From: Lingula anatina
Taxonomy: Eukaryota; Brachiopoda; Lingulata; Lingulida; Lingulidae
NCBI RefSeq assembly: GCF_001039355.2
Contig: NW_019775438.1
Location: 222,933-286,932, forward strand
Length of the DNA: 64,000 nt
Direction of reading: 5' to 3'
The translations under genes were made by a program, and so were the position numbers. Of this stretch, positions 1 to 12,434 are shown in pieces. Below the pieces are notes generated by a model. The model worked only from the letters and a program-made list of their open reading frames with translations. It searched no databases and was not told the DNA's origin. Numbering within the stretch: position 1 is the first letter of the stretch; each line of letters begins with the position of its first letter.

Positions 1-57
1 CGGAGCCGGCGGAGCCGGCGGAGCCGGCGGAGCCGGCGGAGCTTACGGAGCCGTACG
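1..57 (+). repeat. 9-bp tandem repeat CGGAGCCGG
   Basis: Five to six units run from the window edge, the last two altered. In an A+T-rich setting this G+C-rich array is distinctive; it may extend leftward. Confidence 0.9.
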
Positions 58-1615
58 AGACGGGTCGAGACTAAAACCATGAGTACCGCCAGCGTACACG
101 CTGGTGGTACTAATAACATATAAATCAATTAATTCAATAATGACAAAGTAGCATGTATGGAGGACACTTACTATAAGAGGATTATAGAGTCATAAATCAA
201 AGCATGTAATTTTTCTTTGCTTGCTTGGTTGGTTAAGCAAACCAGGTGTCCCCAAATCACATACAAACTGGCAGAAAATAATTACTGGCAAACTAACTAT
301 AGCAGTGAAAACTGATATATATATGAAAAAACTCTCAATGGTACAGCTCCCCACTAAAGAAGTAAAAAGAGTCCTTATTCCTTGGTGAAGTGTAAACTTA
401 TTTTTCTGAAGTTTAGTGTGAAAAGAGGAAGTCCTTAAGAGGGGAACAATTCCCATAAATATCAATATAAACTGAAGAATAAACGCCCTTAGATTCACAG
501 TAAGAGTTAGTTGCTTTCAGATTTAGAACCCTTATGATTCAGAAAAAAGGGCGTTCCATTACTTGGTGCCACAAATTAAAATCTATAAATAGATGCATTG
601 CTCTTTCACTCGTGCATTCACACTCTAGCTGAGACATCTCAATTTGTTTCCACACTATCTAAGTACAGAACTAAGTTAAACTATCACAAAATGACTGTAA
701 ATTCACCTTCAGACATATCAGACACCTTCCATACGTAATTGTACAGAAGCAGTAATGGGTTCACTGTTTGTAAATGGAGTAAGATAACACGTAAGAGTGA
801 CAGGTGAAGCCGTAAATATCCGAAAGTGGTTCTAAATTTGTTGCACCAACATATTAATATAAACACACACAGATGTGTGTGTTAATTTGGACTTTGTGAT
901 TCACGCCACTAGTGGCATTAGACAAACAGTAGTAGCAGGACAGTAGTAGTAGAAGTCAGTATGGAAACTTCTCTAACTCAGCTTTAGTAGCATTCAGACC
1001 AGTTTCAAATTAAAAACTGCACTGGATACAAATCAAGCAACTAGACAGATATTCCATATCAAAGTGTTACACAATTTATCACTTCAAAATAAATCTTCAG
1101 AAGTCCACTAGAGCAACTATGGCTATAAAGGAGAAGCCATTGTTATACATTTTTGTTATAAAATAATTACTGTACAGTATTTCATACTTAATCCAAGTCA
1201 GTTGCTCTATGCACCCTTTGAATTTACACATCAAGAAAATTACAATTTTCAGCAGGTTCAACTTGAAAGTGAAGTCACATCCCTTTAAGACATTAGTACA
1301 GGCTATTAAAAAAACTTAAAAGGTTAAATACAACATAACTCTTCAACCATCCCTTCCAATATTCTAAACCTACCTCTAGGCTTACACCTTAAATAGAAAA
1401 CTTTGGCCAAATGCTTTAGGAAATTCACTTGCAGAAAAATTGAAATTGGCAAAGGGCAATTTGAAACATTTCACCAGTTTTCATACATTTCAATATGATT
1501 CTGTGAAACATGAGGCATTCCCTTACAACGATATCGTACCAGAGTGACTCCAATACCAAGTACATTGTGTGTTAAGATACATAACTCGGTATATACAGGT
1601 AATGGAGTCAGTTTG

Positions 1616-1619
<4 letters not shown>

Positions 1620-1650
<31 letters not shown>
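1620..1650 (+). repeat. (TG)n microsatellite
   Basis: About 15 TG units just downstream (minus sense) of SLMAP exon 4. Confidence 0.95.
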
Positions 1651-1651
<1 letters not shown>

Positions 1652-1703
1652 ACGCGCATGCATGCATGCGTGCGTTTCATGTGATACTTGAAAAATGACA
1701 TAC

Positions 1704-3944
1704 CTGTAGATACTGCGACAGTTGATAAAGCTCCTGAGAATGAACTTGGCTGCCTAAGCTAGTCCCTGAGGTGGGGAGTGAGGAGCTGAAATCCAGGAAA
1801 TCATCCACATTTCAATATTCTGTTGAGATATTTACACTTTACAAACATCTGCCATTATATAACACCTCATTTCCTTCCAAATATACACCTGAGTACTAGT
1901 GGGTATGACTACTAGTATATGATATACTAAATCATTACCTCTAAACTCTTTTTAATAATAATTAAAACTGCACATGTTGATGGGTAATTTGCGGACAATG
2001 GGCTATGGGATAAATGAAAAATCAACATCCTATTTAATACCAACTCAGAGATGAGGAGAGTGCTTTATGGCAGCCCCAAAGAAAACTCTTGAAATCTTGA
2101 AGCACTCAAATCACATTCAAGGTAATATTAAGTAGGTGTTACTTTTTTTAGTGCACTCCTTTAAAGCACTTTTCGCGATAACTAAATAGTGAGTCACGCA
2201 CTTAAAGCACTTGTGTGGCTATTAATCAAATGAAATCCAGTTGTTTCTCGCTAAATTTGAACAAAACTAATGAGCAATATTCCTAAAAATATGTTTTGTC
2301 TGTAATTCATAACATTTTGATTAGGAAATACTAAAAGAGCCTAGATTAAGTCTGAAAGCTATTGTTTTAGTTAATTAACAGAAATGATGATATTGCATAC
2401 AAATGAAAATATGGCGTAGGTGGTTCTGAAATTTTTGAGCAGTTGTCATAAGTGATTTGTTTGCAAATTGCCAGATTTTTTTTGGAATAAAAACATAACT
2501 GGTACATAGCACAAATCTATAGCCACTGATTCAATTGTCCATTACTATACACACAAACGACTCAACAAAAATTTGCAAGAGAAATTACACGTTATTTTTA
2601 ATGTAAAATTCTTATCCACTTTACTTCAAAAAAGACTTTGGCATTAAAAATTCTTACAGCATTCCTCTTTTAATCTCTCTTCTGAATTTAAACAATTTTA
2701 ATGAATTATATATATGCAATTTTATTGCTTTCTCCTATCAGCATTTTAAGCAACTTTTTAAAGAATTCTTTTTAGTTTCTACCAGTGGCACAGGAGCAGC
2801 GGCACCTCCCACCTTCTATCAATAAAACATCCCCGCCACCACCACGTGTAGACAGGTACTTCTTTGATCTTATTAGTCTTCAAAGCAGTTACCTGCCCAC
2901 TCTAATATACACTTCAGGTTGAACAAATTGCCTATTTCAAGACATTACCTGGCCTGAAGGTAAAACACTGGTATAACTAGGAGTAATAAATGTGTGCTTG
3001 GAAATGGAGTGAAAGCCTCGGCTGTTGAACCTCTGCTGGGGATAATTAGTTGGTACAGCAGTTCTTTATATACTGGTGGAAATCTCTGGACCAAAGTGGG
3101 CTACAGTCTGATTTTAGCTATGTGCTTTACGTAATGACAGGAAATTTAACGGCGTTTAAGGCATCTGACTACTGTGTCTGCTTATGTCTGTCTGCCCGTC
3201 TGTATTTGTTTGCCTGCTTGTCTGTCTGTAACTCTAGCAACTTGTCTGTCTGATAATCTTTGAAAATGCATCCACTTCGCATCTTATCTGTGTCTGTCTT
3301 TCTGTCTTCAGTGGCCAGAGACAAATTAAAGATATTTTTTGTACATTCACCCCTGTTTCTCGGTACAGTATATTACGTTGGCTTCCACTGAAGCCTAATA
3401 ACAATAGGATAAAAACATTATTGAATTTTAATCTTTAAATACAGCAAGTTGTACTCACTCTGCCTTGGCTTCAGTCCCATCTGGATGGAACAATGTGACA
3501 CAGGTGATTATACAACCATGAGTAACTGAAATAAACAAAGACAACATTATACAACACATGAAAAAAAGATTGTGCTATCACTATAACTTTACCCTTAAGG
3601 GCCTAAAGGCTTTTTTCTTTTTAATTAAACAACAATATAAGCTTGGAGTTCCTTTACAAGGGTTAGTGTGAAGCAACATAAACAGTGATTTCTTTTGAGT
3701 TGTGAATGCGTGTTAGTTGTGACAGTGTGATAATTGTGACAGTCTGTTAACAATGACACTATAACATACATGTCACAACTACCACAGCATCCATATACCC
3801 CAGTGTTTACAAGTCTTAATAGTTCTACCTCAACGATCTAATTCTACATTAATTCTTGTCTAATCATCCATGAATTCTTATCTTGTGAACTTTTAACTAC
3901 AGTTTCATAGTAAGAGAACTTATCCCCTACCCTAGCCACACACA

Positions 3945-3984
<40 letters not shown>

Positions 3985-6900
3985 CTCTTCTGGAGTTTTC
4001 CATGACATCCACTCCAAACTGTATAATATCCCCTGAACTGATCTCCCAGGGGACGCTCTCCTCTGATCCTTTACTGAGGCGTTGACTGTTGACAAAGGTG
4101 CCATTGCTGCTACGGGTGTCTTGGAGGTAAAACTGGAAAGACAAGAAAAAATTGTAGGCAAAGATACTTTTATTACTCATACTTTTATTTTCTTTTTTTT
4201 TCTTAGTACTTATATGAGGTTTCAAGACTAACTGGCCACACTTAAAATAAACTAACATTATTTTTTAAATTTTTTTATGAAAAATATTTTTATATCTACT
4301 TATTTTACTTCATTTTTTATTTTATTCCTTCAACTATTTTTATTCATTCATTCATTCTTTCATTCATTCTTTGGTAGCTATACAGGTTAAAAAAACTTCA
4401 CCACTTTTAACTTAAAAGCCAGAAAAATCCAAAGCTTATTTTGACTTCTTGACCAATCTTTCGTCTGTTATTATATCAACTATCATTTCTGCACAGAAAC
4501 CACCACACCCAATTTTGCAATAACAACCTCCCACAAGCAAACACTCAATCTGACCCCAAGGCTGACTGTATCCAGCAGTTGCCACCTAGAGAAGATCTTA
4601 TACACTACTGCTACTGCTTTAGGCCAGTTGGATTCCAACTTCACTGATCCTAATGGAATGTCACTGGCCTTGGGCCAGAGAGCCAGCAGCTCTTCTCAAC
4701 ACCTTGCCAGTGTTGATGGTACCAAGAGGAACAGTCATGGCCTCTTGATTCAACAGTGCTTCTCATTAAAAAAAGTTTCTAGGAATCAATTCCCATGACA
4801 AGACAGCCCTTGACAATTCAATTTGAGCTTCTCAGAGCACATGGAAATGATAATGCTTAAAGTGAAGTGAAGCTGATCGAGCATGATCCAAAATTGATTT
4901 TTATTCCAATGCACTACATTTGTTCAGTCTTTTTTACACGACAAAACTGACTTATTGTTCATAGGGCAAAACTAAGTCAGGCATTCAAAATAACACCTAC
5001 AGCCCAATTAGTAGGATGACTTAAAGTCAGTTCAGGTCACCACTGTCAGTGAGATGTTACTGAGAAAAGCGTGTCACAATATAATAAATACTAGCCTACT
5101 ACTCTGGGTACAAAAATAAGTTAGTAAAATAAATAGCCCAATGAATAAATTACACATGAGAAAATCCTATAAAAGAGCTATTACAATGGTCCCTGATGTT
5201 ATTGACTTGATTACTACCACGAATACAGTCAATTTTACACTGTACTCTTATTTCAATATTGCACAGCGGCAATAAAATCAATTGTTGACATTGGCTCAGT
5301 AGCTGAGGGAGAAAATGTGAGTCAGCTACTTCTGCGTAAATAGCACTAACAGCAAATGAACTTTTCTCAGTATGTACTAGTATGTGTGTTCAGACATAAA
5401 ATGGTTTGGTTCAAGGCCAATTTTCACTTAAGATGGGTCGACATTATTTACACGAATCCATTTCAGCAATCCGTTTCATTCTAGATGGCTAATCATGAGA
5501 AGAAAATCTGCTTGGATGGGTAAATGATCTCCAATAAAATCAGGCTTAAAGATTGAGGCGAAGTCATCTAGATGTTAGCCAGTTTAATTCTCAGTCTGAC
5601 TGCACTGCTTAGGTCCTTTTTTTAAAAAGCTGAAAACCCATTGCCCCCTTAATGCAATACAGCCCTCACACTATCTCTAATCAAATGTGTTCCTTTCAAG
5701 AACATGCTATGTATGCTATATTTAGTACTAGCAAGCACTTAAAAGGACTTCTTCAGGAAGTAATAATTATATACAAGAGTATTCACACTTATTTTTTATC
5801 AACAGAAACACTATACATAAATAGAACTCTGAAGTCCATTTGTGAAATTTGTTTAAGTAGCTCAGAGATAAAATCTAGTCTGTGTGTGTGTGTGTGTGTG
5901 GGGGGGGGGGGGGGATAGGGGGGAGGCTCAGTTACCAGTTGCTCTTTTTTACTACTTCTTCAAGGCAAATTAGGATTCAATCTCGTGCTCCTGAATGAAA
6001 ATTGCTGAGAATTAATTTAGCAGAAACCTTAGCAAAATGCACTTGAACATCTTCGAGAGCAAATTACATTTGAATAACAGTATGTTTGCCCCACTTAACC
6101 TAAGGGTATGATCTCATGAGGTACATGAGGCTTTAAAAACAAACTGTTTGCTATATATTTCTCTGACTGTTGTACAACAAAATAACATTACCAGCCTCCA
6201 GTTTCTTTTTAATGGCTACATTGTTTACATGCAATGAAGATCAGAATGTTTAGTTCCTGCTTTGACTAGTAACAGAAATAGAAACAAGTGCTGATACGGT
6301 AATTACTCATTTAATTTGAACAAAACTGACGAATTAAATTTTCAAAAGCAATGATTTGGAAGCAATATATGGTGAATGAATTGATTGCCTTAAAGCTGTG
6401 AAAAGCAATTTGGATATATATCAAAAAGATGTTTCAAAGAAAAGCTTTCGAAAAATACAATCCACATGTGTAGAACAGAATGTTTGAAATTTGTAAATAA
6501 ATACCGTACTCAGGGACCCCCCCCCCCCCCCCCACTCAACATCTCCCATTAGCATTAGACCATTGACATCAGACATGAAAGCATCCATTGTCTGACTGTG
6601 ATAAAAACTAATGTCTGCACAGATAATGGAGGACGACACCACAATATTGCCTGGATAAAAAATGTTTCTAATAACAGTTAAAACACATTCTTGGTGTTTT
6701 TTTGTTTATAAAATCAAGGAAATGTCCCAAAACGAGGGCATACTCTACTCATTCCATTGTTATTAACAGAGGGGCTGTGGAGACCTGTGGTTGTTTTACT
6801 GACACATATGGCATCTCGCATGACACACCTACTTTCAGCACACGGAACAAGACTTTGATTATAATAATAGCTATATACCAAGTAAATATATTCATAAATA

Positions 6901-7695
6901 GTATTCATGCCTGTCATTGGCTTTCTAAATAATAACATGTTAAGTACAGAGTAGACTTTAAAGTGTGTGTGTGTGTGTGTGTGTGTTTGTGTGTGCGCAA
7001 TTGTTTCTATGTGTATATGTTTTTCATACATATATGTAAGCATGCGTGCTATGGGCACTTGCATGTTAAGAGATCATGGGTGCACAATATAACTGGGTTG
7101 CTTAAGACACAAACACACACGCACACACACAAACAAATACACACACACTCTCTCCAATAAAAAAATTGAAATGGTATGAACTCTCCTATATTATGCTGCC
7201 CAATTGTAGTAGCTTATATGCTTTAGTACTCAGCAATAACTGCATCACATGCTATCACGTACTGCTATTATATCCACACTACTAGATGCTATGACCACAA
7301 TGTCACAGCATCTCAATGTTGAGTGCCAGCTTAGCACACAAAAAAAAATCAATGACATCTTTTGCGTTTCAATTCAATAAAATTCCATACGAGTATACTG
7401 ATTTCCATGTGTTTTGTCCAAGTTATTTGACTCACATCTCAATATTGACTTAGCACCTAATCGTTATTGTGCAAAACTAATATTTGACTATGAGTTGAGA
7501 CACAATAGAAATTTCGTGACCAAGTGTAATTCAATGAAAGAATAAACAGCTGATCATGGTTTAAGTTGGCTGTGGGACATAGAGAGAAAACAATTCCTAA
7601 ATTGGGCTTTTATTTTGAAACCTGACACTTGTTAGCTCTGTTTACTTCATTCTGGTAGGTTAGGGTCTTTAAGTTTCTTTCTCTATTCTTCTTTG

Positions 7696-7741
<46 letters not shown>

Positions 7742-10584
7742 ACATGTGTATGTGTGTGAGTGTGTGCGCATATGCATGCGTCTGTTATCCATCCCCTAGT
7801 CTCCCACAATCTCCATTCCCTCTTTATTAAAAATTTTCTTTTCTTGAAATCCCTCTATTTTCTGTGGTACATTAGACTGCTTAAGTTGCTTTCTTCAAAG
7901 GTATTCCAGAAGTCTGCCTCGAATTAAACCATCTTATGTCAGTAGATTCACCTTCTATACTATATGTCTGCTATACAAGTTAAGCTTTATGGTTAAAAAA
8001 AAATCCATTACAGATCCCTAAGATATGCAGGTGAATCACAGCCTAAATGAAATATTCTGCCTCAGGGCAGCGATGTACCCTATTCAGAGTTCAATGAACG
8101 CCGAGTTTTGTAATACTAGCATTTTTCTCACACCACTGCCATTAGCACAAAGTCAATAATACTGCATGAAAACTGAGAAAAACTGTATCTACAATCCATT
8201 TATATATCTAAAGTCCATTGAAAAACTGGGACAAACCTGTATTGCTTAATAACAAGGAAATAAAAGGCAGCAATATTATGAAGTTATTCACTGCATCCAT
8301 TCTGTAACAGTTAAATACAGGTCATTTATTCCATGTGTATATATTTCAGTCATCACCGCAGGTGTGACATACTTTGATGAGAGTAATTCATCATTCTGAT
8401 AGAGGCATTATTATTTCCATTAATAAACAATATTTATAACTGCACTCAGGGATAAAGGATTTCATTAAAATCCAAAGGAGCTGGAAGTCACAGAGTACAA
8501 AAAATAATTGCAGAGTGAATATTGAAAGTTTCAGACACTGTAGACTTCACTGAGAGAGACAAAGATTTAAACTGTGTAACTCACTTATGAGATTTCTAAT
8601 ATGATCTTTGAACAAAAAAGCCCCCTCTCACTATTCTAGTTATTATTTTATTTTTAATAATGTTCGCAATGTAAAAAAAAACTAATTCCAGAAGACAATA
8701 ATGGTAAAAAACATAGAATGCAGGCAAATTTCTCTCTCTCGTTTTCTTTTTGTATGAGTCTACTCAGCCTTTGGCATTAAATTCTTATCAGTGTACTGGC
8801 AGAGACTAAAAACAATCAGAATTACTCATTTTGCTCTGCTACAGACAACAAATATCTCCCAAGCTGAACACAAAGACACTGGAAAGCATGTCAATAATCA
8901 TGAGACAGATGGCACTGGTACTAGCAGGCTGGAAACTAATCACCGTTTTTTTTCTTCTGCTCACTGATTCATAGCACTTAATAGTGAGATGTGGCTTCAA
9001 TGAGTAGAAAATATTTGTCTGGATTTTATTGGTATATTAGCAGAAACTGCATACAAAACAATTATAGAAGGAAAGGCAAATATGAGTTGGGAGTGCCTCT
9101 TTAGCCTCCCCCCCCCCCCCCCCATTCCCCAGTCTTGTTGAATCCATCAATTTTTCCTTCCTTTCTCTTTATGTGGGCAAGCAATATATTTCCTATCAGT
9201 GCCACCCAGACTAGCTTCACTGAAGATAGTTTGAAGTAAGTTATAATCAATAGGGCACTGGGTTATCCCTACTGCCTTTTCTATAGCAATGTTTGTGATT
9301 TCGTTATCTTCCAAGCAAGATACATGAGCCTCATCAGTGGTTAAAATGGGATTTTTTTTCACTAGCCCCGATTTGACCAGATATTCAGAAATTACAACTA
9401 CCGTAATTACTCGAAAGTTTCATATGCCTAACAGGCCCTAAGTCATTCTAATAATTCATTTTTCCTTCCATATTTATCATGTTTTGATACTCATGAAAAA
9501 GCCTCTTTTGGACATGGACCAAACACTTTTCTCAGAATTTTGTCAAATGTATTCTGACAATATAATACTTCATACACAAATTAATTGCAGTATTTACACA
9601 GGAGCCGGAAATTCATATATGAGGCAACAATCACTATTATACACTTTTTGCACTGGATTTCATGGTCAACTAGAAAAGCAAGCCGAGAGTGCAGACCTCT
9701 GCCAAGGCAGCAATTCCAATTCCATTTCACCCCTAAATTTTCATTCTATAATGATGTAGTTTTTTGATTTTTGATTGATTATTGATCCGGATCACCACCA
9801 AAAACTAATCATCTGTTCCTTGGCCCACTTCTGACATTTCCTGAAAATTTCATCAAAATCAGTCCAAAACTTATTGAGTTATGTTGATGACAGGCAGACA
9901 AACAAACAAACAGGGGTGAAAACATAACCTCCTTGGCGGAGGTAATTAAAAAATTCACATACATCTGTACTTAATATGAGACTATGACCCTTTCTGATGT
10001 CAATGCACTACATTTTTTTTCCCTCTATCTCATAGTTTAGTTATCTCTCTCCTCTACAAATGCCATTCTAAATGTACCTGTATTTCCACCCAAAATCACC
10101 CGGAGCACTCTTACACCTGACGTAAACATTCTATTTTAACAACAAGACCTGCAAACACATGTATGGAACAATCCGTCATGCCAGTAACTAGTAAAGAGCA
10201 TTAAACAGAACCTAAAGAAAGCATTGGACATGGTACCAAAACTTCGTTTGGGAAAATGATAAAACCTACAGATAAAGAAGACAGGACTTGCCAAAAATAA
10301 ACATCAACTTTTTTTCATACCATGAAATTAAGATACCAGGTATTCACAGTTCATCTTTTTAAAAGCAATTGGAGTCCAGCAGAGATGAGAATGCAACTGT
10401 TTTGCGTAAGCAGTGGGCTCGGCTTCTGTATTTAGTTACTGTGCTGCAATATTACTGAGCTTAAACTTGTAAATTCCATAATAATGTATCAGAGAAATTG
10501 TGAATTATGGTGCTGCTTAGGAAAATAAACATGACTGAATCTAACACTTGGAATTGGAAGAGGGAATGGAGAGGAGGGGTAGAG

Positions 10585-10643
<59 letters not shown>

Positions 10644-12365
10644 TATATACTGTTTCTGTTGTTACTATAGTAATTACTTGATCTTTTCAATGGGCAAAAA
10701 TCCTCAATCTTTCAAATGCATAAATTTATAATAGCAAAAATTGTATTTTTTCACAGTATTTGTTGTGTGTTATCTGCATAGAATAGAACTAAAGAGTAGC
10801 TTGCTTTTTAATTTTGTTGCTACCACTCAACAGGAATGTTCTAATTCTATGAAATTATGACTTCAAAATACAGTATCTGTAAAATTCACAATTTTCCCTT
10901 ACTGAAAAGATCTAGTAATTACCTTATGTTCACAGATCAAAAGACGTAAGGGTTAAGGGCATGAACTCTAACAGATTTCCACAAAGTCAGTCATTCAAAC
11001 ATCTACCGACTTTCCAACTAAGGCAGGTCAATACTGCTTCACAATCCAATATGGGAGATCAATAAAAGCAGCCACTAAAATGCAACCAACCCCATTTTTA
11101 AATCCCACGCTCAATTTATATGGAAGAGAAAACTTAAGAATGATTGGGCGAAAAGGGATTTATCTGGAGAAAAAGATAATATTCATGTAACATGCCTGTA
11201 ATATTCAATTTGGTAGATACATGTAGAAAGATTACAGTCTCAGAAGGCTCATTCATCTGCACCTCCCCTTCTTGTAGGTTAGAACTAAGTTAAGTGGTCA
11301 CAACTGGACTTAAAATGTTTCTAAGCACTGCAGTGTTCGCTAAAATTTAAACCATGAAACAAAACCACACTGTCGTCTAGACTTGATTATGAACAAGTAT
11401 CCTGAGTTTGAGTATGTTCTGATGATGACTACTTCTTTATAGAGGAAAGGTGCTGTGTTACCACTCTAGTCACCAATTAAATCTGACAGGAACTGGGGGT
11501 GAGAGCATACACACCCTGGGTTGGCACATTTTAGTGCCGATTTCCCTAGGACCAGGATACAGAGCTGTATTATCATTTTAGTTGCTCAACTCAGGGTAGA
11601 ACAGCACTGTGATGTATTTTTACTGCCACAAATACTGAGCTTCTTTTACATCACAAAATTTCAAATGACTGTTGTTTTTAAACACTGAGTCAAAATAATT
11701 ATTTATTGTCAACCATGTTAAATCTGCAGTATCCAGTCCACAAAATATGTACACATAGCTAAAAGCACCTGACAGCCAAGTATTTTTATCATTTAGGGGA
11801 CCAAATATCCTTATGTAAGAGAACTACTAACAGAAGGCTAACACTCAAAGATGTAAATACACATACGTCACAGCTATACTACAAAGAGTCAAACGTCAAA
11901 ACAACCGATCAACTGCTGCAACTTTGGTGACATGGAACGCTACAGATTGCAGTCTGTCACAAGAAGCAGCTGGTTTTTAAGCAATAGAGACCGTTCTTGC
12001 ATAACTTTCTTTTTTGTCATTATACACTACTGTGAAATGCCCAAGATGTTGCATTTAATGGAAATGCGTGCAGAATTCAAGGTGCAATATCTTTTCTTAT
12101 CTGGCAAATACCATGCCTGACCCACTTACCCAGTTCATCTGCAGTCTGCATGAATTTTCTTATAAATCCAAACTTAACTTTAACATCCCTCTTCTTTCCA
12201 GTTTCTTTAAATCATTTACCAACTCTACAATGTTAAAGACTGACCACAAAAGACAAATATGTGCAGATTTCAGCAATGTCCTTTATCTTTACTGATCTCA
12301 TCACTGTCATTTTTTTTTTTTTGGAAATAACTGAATTTTCATGAGGTAGATGTGACAACAACTGC

Positions 12366-12434
<69 letters not shown>

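Noticed and set aside
1471-1701. Histidine/threonine-rich frames over TG and AC tracts (also 6714-7160, 7610-7792, 12307-12501)
   Set aside because: Microsatellite translations with no other support.
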